Shown here: piece after piece, positions 41,838 through 50,757 of the stretch | How the letters are laid out: every line of letters begins with the position of its first letter | How positions within the stretch are numbered: the stretch's first letter is position 1 | Source: Clostridium_AM tanneri | GTDB taxonomy: Bacteria; Bacillota; Clostridia; Clostridiales; Clostridiaceae | Length of the DNA: 64,000 nt | Reading direction: 5' to 3' | NCBI RefSeq assembly: GCF_033659955.1 | Contig: NZ_JARUJP010000002.1 | Span: 62,001 to 126,000, forward strand | Translations under genes and position numbers: made by a program | The notes under the pieces: model-generated | Seen by the model: the letters and a program-made list of their open reading frames with translations, nothing else | Told to the model about the DNA's origin: nothing | The model's database searches: none

Positions 41838-43592
41838 TTACATTATATTTGTTCTGCCGTTATATACAATACCTCTTGTAACGTCCATAGTGATAAAAGA
41901 TCCGGTTTTTAATACCTCAGTAGCTCCACCTGCATTGCAAATTAATGGAATCTCTTGTGAAATACATTCTATAGCAAGATGAGAAGTTAACCCGCCTTCC
42001 TCAGCTATAATACCTGATACTCTATCTAATACATTTATATATTCTCTATCTAGGTTTTTTACAACTAAGATATCTCCTTTTTCTATAATCTCATCTGCAT
42101 GTTTAGCACTATTAGCAATTTTAGCTGTACCATATCCTGGCTTGTTTCCAGCACCTCTACCTTGAACTAATATATCTCCTACAACATGAACTTTAAGCAT
42201 ATTTGTAGTTCCTGAGTAGCTTACAGGAATTCCAGCAGCTATTACAACTAGATCCCCTTTCTTTACATACCCAGTTTTTAGTGATATATCAACAGATTTT
42301 TCTATTAACTCGTCTGTTGACTGAACCTTATCTGTAGTTATAGGGAATACACCCCAGTTTAATGCTAATTTTCTAGCTACACTTTCACTTGAAGTAACGG
42401 CTATTACAGGACAAGCTGATCTATATTTTGAAACCATTCTTGCTGTATGACCGCTTTGAGTAGCTGTTATTATAGCTGATGCATTTAATTCTGATGCAGT
42501 TGTGCAAGTAGCAAGACTTATAGCATTAGGTACATTTTGTATATGAGTTTCTCTCTTCTTACTTAAAATTTCTTCATACTTTAATCTAGATTCAGCTTCT
42601 ATAGCTATTCTTGACATTGTTTGAGCAGCTTCCACAGGCCACTTTCCATTTGCAGATTCTCCACTTAGCATTAAAGCATCAGTACCATCGAATATGGCAT
42701 TGGCTACGTCAGAAGCTTCTGCTCTTGTTGGTCTTGGGTTTCTCTCCATAGAATCTAACATTTGTGTAGCTGTCACTACAAATTTACCTGCTCTATTACA
42801 TTTTTCAATTATCATCTTTTGAGCTGATGGCACTCTTTCTATTGGAATTTCTGAACCCATATCTCCTCTAGCAACCATTATTCCGTCTGAAAACTTGATT
42901 ATTTCATCAATGTTATCAACACCTTCTTGGTTCTCTATTTTAGAAATTATTTGTATATCATGTCCACCAAATTGTTCTAATAGCTTTCTAATAGCTAGAA
43001 CGTCTGAAGCCTTTCTTATGAAAGATGCTGCTATATAATCTACACCTATTTCGCAACCAAATCTTAAATCCTCAACATCCTTGTCTGTGAAAGAAGGAAG
43101 GTTTGTTTTTACATTTGGTACGTTAACGTTCTTTTTAGTGCTTATCATTCCGCTATTTCTTACTATACAGTGTATATCAGTTCCCTTTACTTCTTGAATC
43201 TCAAGTCCAATTAAACCATCAGCCATTAGTATCATGTCTCCTGGTTTAACATCTTTGTATAGTTCACGATAACTTAAATTACATCTTGTAGCATCTCCAT
43301 CTACATCTTCGCCACAAACTATAGTAAACTTTGTTCCTTCAACTAATTCTACCTTTTCAGGAAAATATCCTGTTCTTATCTCTGGTCCCTTAGTGTCAAG
43401 CACTATTCCTATTGGTTTATTATATTTTTCCCTTAACTTCTTTACAAGCTTAATTCTTTCTCCATGTTCAGCATGATCTCCATGAGAAAAGTTATGTCTT
43501 GAACAACTCATTCCAGCTTCGATAAGTTTAGATAAAACTTCTTCCGAATCACTGGCTGGTCCAATTGTAAAAATCATTTTAGTCTTTTGCAT
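41838..43592 (-). CDS. pyk: Pyruvate kinase with C-terminal PEP-utiliser domain
   Basis: A 584-residue enzyme converting phosphoenolpyruvate and ADP to pyruvate and ATP. The catalytic barrel has MIFTIGPASDS, RHNFSHGDH, the ISKIENQEGVDN block (catalytic Lys) and MVARGDMGSEIP; the allosteric C domain ends near residue 475. A further C-terminal domain of about 90 residues carries GGLTSHLAIECISQEIPLICN, the phosphohistidine motif (TSH) shared with PEP-utilising enzymes, as in Bacillus and clostridial Pyk; its role there is still unsettled. It starts 40 bases after pfkA ends, in one operon. Confidence 0.96.
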   Translation of the reverse strand: MQKTKMIFTIGPASDSEEVLSKLIEAGMSCSRHNFSHGDHAEHGERIKLVKKLREKYNKPIGIVLDTKGPEIRTGYFPEKVELVEGTKFTIVCGEDVDGDATRCNLSYRELYKDVKPGDMILMADGLIGLEIQEVKGTDIHCIVRNSGMISTKKNVNVPNVKTNLPSFTDKDVEDLRFGCEIGVDYIAASFIRKASDVLAIRKLLEQFGGHDIQIISKIENQEGVDNIDEIIKFSDGIMVARGDMGSEIPIERVPSAQKMIIEKCNRAGKFVVTATQMLDSMERNPRPTRAEASDVANAIFDGTDALMLSGESANGKWPVEAAQTMSRIAIEAESRLKYEEILSKKRETHIQNVPNAISLATCTTASELNASAIITATQSGHTARMVSKYRSACPVIAVTSSESVARKLALNWGVFPITTDKVQSTDELIEKSVDISLKTGYVKKGDLVVIAAGIPVSYSGTTNMLKVHVVGDILVQGRGAGNKPGYGTAKIANSAKHADEIIEKGDILVVKNLDREYINVLDRVSGIIAEEGGLTSHLAIECISQEIPLICNAGGATEVLKTGSFITMDVTRGIVYNGRTNIM

Positions 43593-43632
43593 AGCTTACT
43601 CTCCTTAACATCCACTTATTTATTTATATAAT

Positions 43633-44592
43633 TTAGTATGATAACGCATTAGCAATTTCATATAGTTTTTCATCAAATTGTCTTGGTACTGCTAGAGCAT
43701 CATCTATGTCTTCATCAAATATCTTTCCGTCTTTAACTCCAACTACTCTAGAAGATTTTCCTTCTTCTAACAGCTCAATAGCTCTATATCCCATTCTTGA
43801 TGCCCATACTCTATCCATACAAGTTGGACTTCCTCCTCTTTGGATATGACCAAGCTTAGTAGCCCTAGCTTCCATTCCTGTAACCTCAGCTACAGTCTTA
43901 GCTAGTTCTTCTGCTCCTCCAATACCTTCTGCTAATAGAATTAAATTATGCATTTTACCTCTTAATTTTCCTTCAAGTATGGTTCTACATAGCTTATCTT
44001 GATTATATCCTTTTTCTGGTACAATTATACTTTCTGCTCCACCTGCAAGACCTGCATAAAGAGCTATATCTCCACAATTTCTACCCATAACTTCGATAAT
44101 ACTTACTCTTTCATGTGATGTTGAAGTATCTCTTATCTTATTAATTGCATCTAAAACTGTGTTTACAGCGGTATCAAATCCTATAGTATACTCAGTATAT
44201 GGAAGATCGTTATCGATAGTTCCCGGTATTCCCACTGTTGCTATACCTAGTTTTGATAATAATTGTGCTCCTTTAAAAGAACCATCTCCACCTATTACTA
44301 CAAGTCCATCAATTCCGAAGGTTTTTAGTATATTTGCCCCTCTTTTTCTTCCTTCTTCTGTTCTAAATTCTTCACAACGTGCAGTTCTTAAAATAGTTCC
44401 ACCTCTTTGTATAATGTCAGCCACACTATGTCTATCCATAGGTATAATTTCGCCGTTAATTAGCCCACTATATCCTCTTCTTACTCCCATTACGTTTAGA
44501 CCTTTTTCTAATCCTGCTCTCACTACTGCTCTTATAGCAGCATTCATTCCAGGTGCATCTCCACCACTTGTTAACACAGCTATTGTTCTCAT
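43633..44592 (-). CDS. pfkA: ATP-dependent 6-phosphofructokinase
   Basis: A 319-residue enzyme phosphorylating fructose 6-phosphate, the committed step of glycolysis. ATP-binding GGDAPGMNAAIRA (residues 10-22) and VIGGDGSFKGA; catalytic PGTIDNDL (TxD) and IEVMGRNCGD; sugar-site GHIQRGGSPTCMDR. Gly-Asp in GGDGS marks ATP rather than pyrophosphate use. AGGAGG precedes the ATG. Followed by pyk and preceded by dnaE with its own promoter region. Confidence 0.96.
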   Translation of the reverse strand: MRTIAVLTSGGDAPGMNAAIRAVVRAGLEKGLNVMGVRRGYSGLINGEIIPMDRHSVADIIQRGGTILRTARCEEFRTEEGRKRGANILKTFGIDGLVVIGGDGSFKGAQLLSKLGIATVGIPGTIDNDLPYTEYTIGFDTAVNTVLDAINKIRDTSTSHERVSIIEVMGRNCGDIALYAGLAGGAESIIVPEKGYNQDKLCRTILEGKLRGKMHNLILLAEGIGGAEELAKTVAEVTGMEARATKLGHIQRGGSPTCMDRVWASRMGYRAIELLEEGKSSRVVGVKDGKIFDEDIDDALAVPRQFDEKLYEIANALSY

Positions 44593-44614
44593 ATCTATAC
44601 CTCCTATGACCGCT

Positions 44615-44643
44615 GGGACATTTTATGTCCCACGAACATTATA
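44615..44643 (-). promoter_or_regulatory. pfkA promoter region with hairpin at the expected transcript 5' end
   Basis: A -10 TATAAT at 44643-44638 (weak -35) places the start at about 44631, the first G of GGGACAT-AAA-ATGTCCC, a 7-bp hairpin at 44631-44615. A second, extended -10 element (TGATATAAT) lies at 44687-44682. Confidence 0.45.
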
Positions 44644-44777
44644 CAATATTTATTTTCATATTCTATAAGTAAAGTATTTTTATTATATCACATATTTAGC
44701 CTTTTTTCATCACATGATATTATTTATTTTTAAGAGTATTTTCGGTATTTACTGTTAATTAATATATAAAGAGTTTT

Positions 44778-44805
44778 AGAGAAGATATGTACATCTATCC
44801 TCTCT
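44778..44805 (-). terminator. Hairpin after dnaE
   Basis: AGAG-AGATA / TCTATCCTCT arms (one bulge) with a short loop, past the dnaE stop. The trailing sequence is A/T-rich but not a clean T-run. Confidence 0.45.
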
Positions 44806-44845
44806 AATATTTTGTTTATTGTACTAAGAAAATATACTTAAAAAC

Positions 44846-47800
44846 CTATATTATCTTAATAGAATCATCCCCAAATTTCCTTCTCAAAGTGGACATAAGT
44901 TCCAAGTCTTCATTAACCCAAAACTCAGTATCCAATCTAAACTTCTTTCTTTCTTTCTTCGTACATAGATAAACAGGAGTATTTCCTTTGAAGCTTATAA
45001 GTAGAGATTTAACTTCCGGCAGCAAGACCTTCAAAGTTCTTTCATCCTCAATTAACAGGTATAAACTTCCCGTGTTAGCTTTAAGTAAAGGTTCAATACT
45101 TTCACATAATATCTTAGGTTGTTCTTCTTCTCTTATGCTGACCCTTCCTTTTATTAATGCCATACTGTCCTCATTGACTAGACTCTTATGCCTTTGAAAT
45201 ACTTTCGGAAATACAACCACTTCGATTGTACTATATAAATCTTCTACAGTTATAAAAGCCATCATATCATTATTTTTCGTAAATTTTTTTGTTACTGCTG
45301 CTATTATTCCTCCAATTATTACTTTATCTCCATCCTTTAATTTTGATTCTTGAATTATCCCCTCTTCTAAGGATTCACTTGTTACTATATCAGAAATATT
45401 TACGCTAGTATTTTTCTTTAGCGTTTCTTCATATTCCTCTAGAGGGTGTCCTGATAGATATAACCCAGTCATTTCTTTTTCCATTGCTAGGATATGTCTC
45501 TTTTCAAATTCTTGAATTGGAGGATACTGTATCTTAATACTTTCATCCTTTAAGCCAGCAAAAAGACTTAATTGCCCATCTAGGTTCTTTTTTCTAGAAC
45601 TACTTATACCATCTAATACCTTTTCATAAACTGCAAGCATTTTTGAGCGATATACTTTAAAGCAGTCAAAGGCTCCAGCCTTAATCAAACTCTCAACTAC
45701 TCTTTTATTTATAGAAGAAATATCTATTTTGTTGCAAAAATCAGAAATATCTAAAAACTCACCCTTGGCCTTTCTAGACTTTACTATACTATCTATAATA
45801 TTCTCTCCAACGTTTTTTATGGCAGATAGGCCAAATCTTATAGTATTTTTTTCAACAGTAAACTTGGCATAACTTTCATTTATATCTGGCGGAAGGACCT
45901 GAATTCCCTTTTCATTAGCAAACCTTAAATAATAGGCAACCTTATCACTATCCCCTTTTACACTATTCAATGTAGCTGCTATAAACTCTGTAGGATAGTA
46001 GTACATTAAATAGGCAGTCTGATAAGATAATATAGCATAGGCTGCAGCATGGCTCTTATTAAAAGCATAACTTGCAAAATCCATCATTTGGTCAAATATC
46101 TTATTTGCAATTTCTTCACTTATACCATTTCTTATACATCCTGGCACCTCTACTTTACCATCTTCATCTACTATACCAAAGATGAAATTCCGTCTTTCTT
46201 CCTCCATCACTTTATGTTTCTTTTTAGACATAGCACGTCTTACCAAGTCACTTCTCCCCATAGAATATCCAGCAAGTTTTCTAACAATTCCCATAACCTG
46301 CTCCTGATAAACCATAACCCCATAGGTAACATTTAATATACTTTCTAAGTCAGGGGTCAAATATTCTACCTCTTCTGGATTATTCTTATTCCTAATATAC
46401 CTTGGTATTTCCGCCATAGGTCCTGGTCTGTAAAGACTATTTCCTGCGATAATGTCTTCAATAGAATCTGGTTTGAGCTCCTTCATGAAGGCGGTCATTC
46501 CAGGAGACTCAAGCTGAAAGACTCCTACAGTTTTCCCCTCTCCTAGCATGCCATAGACCTTTTTATCATTGTAATCTATCTTATTTAAATCTAAATTTAT
46601 TCCCTTGTTATCCTTTATCATATTCACTGCATCCCGAATAACCGTCAAATTTCTTAGACCTAGGAAATCCATTTTTAATAGACCAAGCTCTTCTAAGGTC
46701 CCCATAGTAAACTGTGTTACTATATTACCTTCGTTTCTTTGAAGTGGAACAAAATTTACTAAAGGCTTCGAAGCTATAACAACTCCAGCAGCATGGGTTG
46801 ATGTATGTCTTGGCAATCCCTCAAGAGCTCTTGCTACATCAATTAACTCTTTAGTTCTTATTTCATCTTCATAAGCCTCTTTTAATTCTGGATTTAACTC
46901 CAAAGCTTTATCTATAGTTATACTTAAAACCGTTGGAATCATCTTCGCTATCCTATCTACCTCACTGTAGGAGTAACTCATAGCTCTTCCAACATCTCTT
47001 ATACAAGCTCTAGCAGCCATAGTTCCAAAGGTGACTATTTGAGAAACATTGTTAACACCGTACTTCTCTACTACATAGTCAATTACTTCTCCTCTTCTTT
47101 CGTAGCAGAAATCACTATCTATATCAGGCATGGACACACGTTCTGGATTAAGAAATCTTTCAAAAATTAATCCATACTTTATTGGATCAATATCAGTTAT
47201 TCCTAAAGTATATGCTACAAGAGACCCTGCTGCAGAACCTCTTCCCGGGCCAACCATGATGCCGTTATCTCTAGAATACCTCATAAAATCCCAAACTATA
47301 AGAAAGTAATCAACATAACCCATTTGTTTTATTACGCCAAGCTCATATTCTAATCTTTCCCTAAGTTCATCAGTTAAAGCATTATATCTTTCCTTTAATC
47401 CGTCATAACAAAGCTCTCTCATATATTCGTAAGGGTCTTGATTTTCTGGCAGTGGAAACTTAGGCAATTTAGACTTATGAAACTCGTAATCAAAGTTACA
47501 CTGCTCAGCAATTTTAAGGGTATTTTCCAAGGCTTCAGGTACGTAGGAAAATAGTTCATACATTTCCTCTGGTGACTTTAAGTAAAATTGATCAGAGGCG
47601 TATCTCATTCTATCCTCTTCTTCTACGGTCTTTCCCGTCTGTATACAAAGAAGTACATCGTGAGATTTATAATCTTCCTTATTTATATAATGAACATCAT
47701 TTGTTGCTACTAATGGTATATCTAGTTCCCTTGACATACGTACCAGTTCTTCATTTACTTTTAGCTGTTCTTCTATACCATGATACTGTAATTCTAGATA

Positions 47801-48322
47801 AAATCCTTCTTTAAATATCTCTTTATATAAAAGCGCTATTTCCTTAGCTTTATTCAAATTTCCGTTTAAAATATTAGATTGAACTTCTCCACCTAGACAA
47901 GCACTTAGAGCTATTAATCCTTCGCTGTGCTGCCTTAGAAACTCATGATCTACTCTAGGTTTGTAATAGAATCCATCAATAGAAGCTGTAGATACTATTT
48001 CCATTAGATTGTTATAACCAGCTTCATTTTTTACTAGCAACACAAGATGATGGTTTTCATTTTCTTTATCATTTTGTTTTATGTGCATTGACTTTCCAGC
48101 AACATAGATTTCGCATCCTATTATCGGTTTAATTCCTTGTGCTTTAGCCTCTTGATAAAATTCTACACATCCATACATAACTCCGTGGTCAGTTATAGCT
48201 ATACTTTTCATTCCAAGCTCTTTTGCTCTAGCTATAAGATTTGGTATCTTGGCAGAGCTGTCCAAAAGAGAATACCCAGTATGCTGGTGTAAACTTACCC
48301 ATTGATGTTTTTTTTCGCTCAT
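44846..48322 (-). CDS. dnaE: DNA polymerase III subunit alpha, DnaE type
   Basis: A 1158-residue C-family polymerase. N-terminal PHP domain (WVSLHQHTGYSLLDSSAKI, ITDHGVMYG); catalytic PDIDSDF near residue 395 with GPGRGSAAGSLVAY upstream; IDPIKYGLIFERFLNPERVSMP; helix-hairpin-helix and a C-terminal OB-fold (KVIIGGIIAAVTKKFTKNNDMMAFITVEDLYSTIEVVVFP). Length fits the DnaE1/DnaE group rather than PolC, which clostridia carry as the main replicative enzyme; DnaE extends primers in such bacteria. Clusters with pfkA-pyk in many Firmicutes. Confidence 0.96.
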   Translation of the reverse strand: MSEKKHQWVSLHQHTGYSLLDSSAKIPNLIARAKELGMKSIAITDHGVMYGCVEFYQEAKAQGIKPIIGCEIYVAGKSMHIKQNDKENENHHLVLLVKNEAGYNNLMEIVSTASIDGFYYKPRVDHEFLRQHSEGLIALSACLGGEVQSNILNGNLNKAKEIALLYKEIFKEGFYLELQYHGIEEQLKVNEELVRMSRELDIPLVATNDVHYINKEDYKSHDVLLCIQTGKTVEEEDRMRYASDQFYLKSPEEMYELFSYVPEALENTLKIAEQCNFDYEFHKSKLPKFPLPENQDPYEYMRELCYDGLKERYNALTDELRERLEYELGVIKQMGYVDYFLIVWDFMRYSRDNGIMVGPGRGSAAGSLVAYTLGITDIDPIKYGLIFERFLNPERVSMPDIDSDFCYERRGEVIDYVVEKYGVNNVSQIVTFGTMAARACIRDVGRAMSYSYSEVDRIAKMIPTVLSITIDKALELNPELKEAYEDEIRTKELIDVARALEGLPRHTSTHAAGVVIASKPLVNFVPLQRNEGNIVTQFTMGTLEELGLLKMDFLGLRNLTVIRDAVNMIKDNKGINLDLNKIDYNDKKVYGMLGEGKTVGVFQLESPGMTAFMKELKPDSIEDIIAGNSLYRPGPMAEIPRYIRNKNNPEEVEYLTPDLESILNVTYGVMVYQEQVMGIVRKLAGYSMGRSDLVRRAMSKKKHKVMEEERRNFIFGIVDEDGKVEVPGCIRNGISEEIANKIFDQMMDFASYAFNKSHAAAYAILSYQTAYLMYYYPTEFIAATLNSVKGDSDKVAYYLRFANEKGIQVLPPDINESYAKFTVEKNTIRFGLSAIKNVGENIIDSIVKSRKAKGEFLDISDFCNKIDISSINKRVVESLIKAGAFDCFKVYRSKMLAVYEKVLDGISSSRKKNLDGQLSLFAGLKDESIKIQYPPIQEFEKRHILAMEKEMTGLYLSGHPLEEYEETLKKNTSVNISDIVTSESLEEGIIQESKLKDGDKVIIGGIIAAVTKKFTKNNDMMAFITVEDLYSTIEVVVFPKVFQRHKSLVNEDSMALIKGRVSIREEEQPKILCESIEPLLKANTGSLYLLIEDERTLKVLLPEVKSLLISFKGNTPVYLCTKKERKKFRLDTEFWVNEDLELMSTLRRKFGDDSIKII

Positions 48323-48375
48323 TAGTTCACCTCTTCCGTAAAAGCTTATCTAAAATATTGACAAATTACTCTTAA

Positions 48376-48404
48376 ATTATATCACTATACTAGGTATTTT
48401 TTAA
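48376..48404 (-). promoter_or_regulatory. Probable promoter of dnaE
   Basis: Minus strand extended -10 TGATATAAT with TTAAAA 17 bases upstream, about 50 bases before the ATG. Confidence 0.5.
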
Positions 48405-48424
48405 TAACATATGTTTTTCCAATA

Positions 48425-48460
48425 AAAAAGGTAGATAGCAAGTACAAATGCCGTCTACCT
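48425..48460 (-). terminator. Terminator of the rapZ-yvcK-whiA-spxR-like operon
   Basis: AGGTAGA/TCTACCT (7 bp) around an 18-base loop, followed on the minus strand by TTTTTTATT. Just past the stop of the last gene. Confidence 0.65.
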
Positions 48461-48478
48461 GAAATGAACTTATTTAAT

Positions 48479-49783
48479 TTACCTTCTTATAATTTTAGCT
48501 GATAGAAAGGCTTTCGCTATTATATCTTTCTTGCTATTAAACATATCAATTTCTACCTTACAAAAGTTCCTACCTGTATCTATTATATCAGTATAAATTT
48601 CTATAATGCTGTCCACCTGAACCGGTTTCATAAAGTATGTATTTATACTATCAACAAGTACATTAATGTTATTTCTTTGTCTCAAAGCCATAATTCCCAT
48701 AGTTGATAGCAGCATATTTAGAGCGCTCCAGGAAGCTGTTCCTATAGGATCTAACATTTCCGGAGTTATTTTTCCATAAAAACGAACCTTATCTCCAGTA
48801 ATTTCAAATTCAAAGTTCTTTAACACAGAGTCTTCTAAGGTCTCAGCAGCTTGCGGCTGTCTTGCCATATATTGCAAAGCTTTTATTACGTCCTGTCTTG
48901 TAATAACCCCTACTAGTTTTTTCCCTTTAACTACAGGAAACAATTCAATGCCTTCCCACCCCATTATATGAGCTGCGTAAGCCACAGTGGTTTTAGGAGT
49001 TACCGTTATAGGCTCCTTATGCATTACTTTGCCAATCGCTTCATCATCACTTTCCCTGTTAGATAAATCCTTCATCGTAACGACTCCAACAACCTTATGC
49101 TCATCATCTACCACTGGATACCTTTGGTGTTTAGTATTAATCATTACTTCCTTCCATTTCGCTACTGTATCAGTAACTTTCAAGAAATAAGGATTACTTT
49201 CCATAATATCTTCAACTAAAACTATATCTTTTTTTATGAGATTTTCTGATATGGCTTTATTTATCATGCTAGCAACAGTAAAACTATCATAGGTAGTAGA
49301 AATTATAGGAAGACATTTTTCATTAGCCAACCTCTTTATTTCATCACTGCAGCCAAAGCCACCAGTTATAAGAACGCCGGAATTGCTTAGTAATGCTAGC
49401 CTTTGTGCCTCTTCTCTGTTTCCTACAATGAGAAGACAATCCTGTGTAACATACTTTTCCATAGCATCAATAGTCATAGCTCCTATAGCAAATCTATGCA
49501 GCGTCTTATGTATACCATCTTTCCCACCCAGCAATGTTCCATCTATAATATTTATCACTTCACCATAAGTTAATGCTTCAATATTTTTTTTCTCCACTTT
49601 TTCAATTCTTACCGTTCCAACTCTAGGTATGGTAGTAACTATCCCTAAAGCATCTGAATCTTTTATTGCTCTGTAAGCAGTTCCGTCACTAACCCCCAGA
49701 TCGTTAGCTATACTTCTTACTGAGATTTTTGTTCCAACTTCCAGTGAAAGTATATATTTAATTATATCCTCATGTTTTGACAT
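48479..49783 (-). CDS. spxR: HTH-DRTGG-CBS-hotdog regulator (SpxR/YtoI-like)
   Basis: A 434-residue multidomain protein: winged helix (about 1-65, VRSIANDLGVSDGTAYRAIKD), DRTGG-like domain (about 70-185), paired CBS domains (about 190-305, NTKHQRYPVVDDEHKVVGVVTMKDL and LFPVVKGKKLVGVITRQD) that usually bind adenine nucleotides, and a C-terminal hotdog thioesterase-like fold (about 325-434). This matches B. subtilis YtoI and pneumococcal SpxR. Function beyond nucleotide-sensing regulation is unclear. It begins 9 bases after whiA ends. Confidence 0.85.
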   Translation of the reverse strand: MSKHEDIIKYILSLEVGTKISVRSIANDLGVSDGTAYRAIKDSDALGIVTTIPRVGTVRIEKVEKKNIEALTYGEVINIIDGTLLGGKDGIHKTLHRFAIGAMTIDAMEKYVTQDCLLIVGNREEAQRLALLSNSGVLITGGFGCSDEIKRLANEKCLPIISTTYDSFTVASMINKAISENLIKKDIVLVEDIMESNPYFLKVTDTVAKWKEVMINTKHQRYPVVDDEHKVVGVVTMKDLSNRESDDEAIGKVMHKEPITVTPKTTVAYAAHIMGWEGIELFPVVKGKKLVGVITRQDVIKALQYMARQPQAAETLEDSVLKNFEFEITGDKVRFYGKITPEMLDPIGTASWSALNMLLSTMGIMALRQRNNINVLVDSINTYFMKPVQVDSIIEIYTDIIDTGRNFCKVEIDMFNSKKDIIAKAFLSAKIIRR

Positions 49784-49792
49784 AGTCTGTTC

Positions 49793-50746
49793 CTACCTTC
49801 CTTCTTTTCTAAGTTCCTCAGCTATTTTTTCTATTCTTCTTAGTCTATGGTTAACACCTGATTTGCCTACTGGTGGGTTAAGCATTTCTCCTAACTCTTT
49901 TAGGGATTCATCAGGATAACTCAGTCTAAGTTCTGCGATCTCTCTTAAATTCTTAGGAAGTCTAGCAAGACCTATTTCTTTCTGAATAAGTTTTATACTT
50001 TCAACCTGCCTTACTGCAGCATTAACAGTTTTACTTAAGTTAGCAGTTTCACAATTAACAAGCCTATTTACGTTATTTCTCATCTCCTTCATAATTCTAA
50101 CGTTCTCTAATTCTAAAAGAGATGCATGGGCTCCTATTATATTAAGCAAATCAACTATTTGCTCCCCTTCCTTAAGATAAACTATATAGCTGCTCTTTCT
50201 TTGTATTACCTTTGAGTTTAATCCATATTCATTTATAAGATCACTTAAATCTTCTGAGTAATCATTATCGTGGGTAACAAATTCTAAATGATATGTTTTC
50301 TCAGGATTGCTGATACTGCCTCCGCCTAAAAATGCTCCTTTTATATAGGCTCTTTTGCACTCCTCTGTTTTTATTATTCTTTTTGGTATGCTGTAATCAA
50401 GGGAAAATACATTTTCATTTTCTTTTAAGAGTCCTACTTGTTTAAGTAATCCTCTAACATTCATTTCCTCTGTAATTAATATCATATACACATTATTTTT
50501 CTTAAGGGAATTGCTCTTTTTTACCAGTATCTGGGTATGCATGTTGAAATGTTCTTTTAGTATCTTGAATATGAATCTTGCAATAGCAGGGTTTTCTGTA
50601 GTAACTTTAAAGCTAAATTGCTTATTTCCACCAAGGAGCAAAGTACCACTAACTTTCATTATGGCAGATAACTCAGCTATTGCTTCTTCTTTGGTAATAT
50701 TCGTATATCTACAAACCTCATTCTTAACTTTAACTGAAAATGACAT
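49793..50746 (-). CDS. whiA: DNA-binding protein WhiA
   Basis: A 317-residue protein with an N-terminal degenerate LAGLIDADG homing-endonuclease fold (two repeats, about 1-220, including KRAYIKGAFLGGGSISNPEKTYHLEF) and a C-terminal helix-turn-helix (LRLSYPDESLKELGEMLNPPVGKSGVNHRLRRI). WhiA controls sporulation genes in Streptomyces and affects cell division and chromosome segregation in Firmicutes. It is placed in the conserved rapZ-yvcK-whiA order, 11 bases after yvcK. Confidence 0.96.
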   Translation of the reverse strand: MSFSVKVKNEVCRYTNITKEEAIAELSAIMKVSGTLLLGGNKQFSFKVTTENPAIARFIFKILKEHFNMHTQILVKKSNSLKKNNVYMILITEEMNVRGLLKQVGLLKENENVFSLDYSIPKRIIKTEECKRAYIKGAFLGGGSISNPEKTYHLEFVTHDNDYSEDLSDLINEYGLNSKVIQRKSSYIVYLKEGEQIVDLLNIIGAHASLLELENVRIMKEMRNNVNRLVNCETANLSKTVNAAVRQVESIKLIQKEIGLARLPKNLREIAELRLSYPDESLKELGEMLNPPVGKSGVNHRLRRIEKIAEELRKEGR

Positions 50747-50757
50747 ATGCTCTCTCC

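Noticed and set aside
44159..44668. 169-codon open frame on the plus strand across pfkA
   Set aside because: Antisense to pfkA; composition typical of a shadow frame (Ser/Pro/Ile runs) with no recognisable domain.
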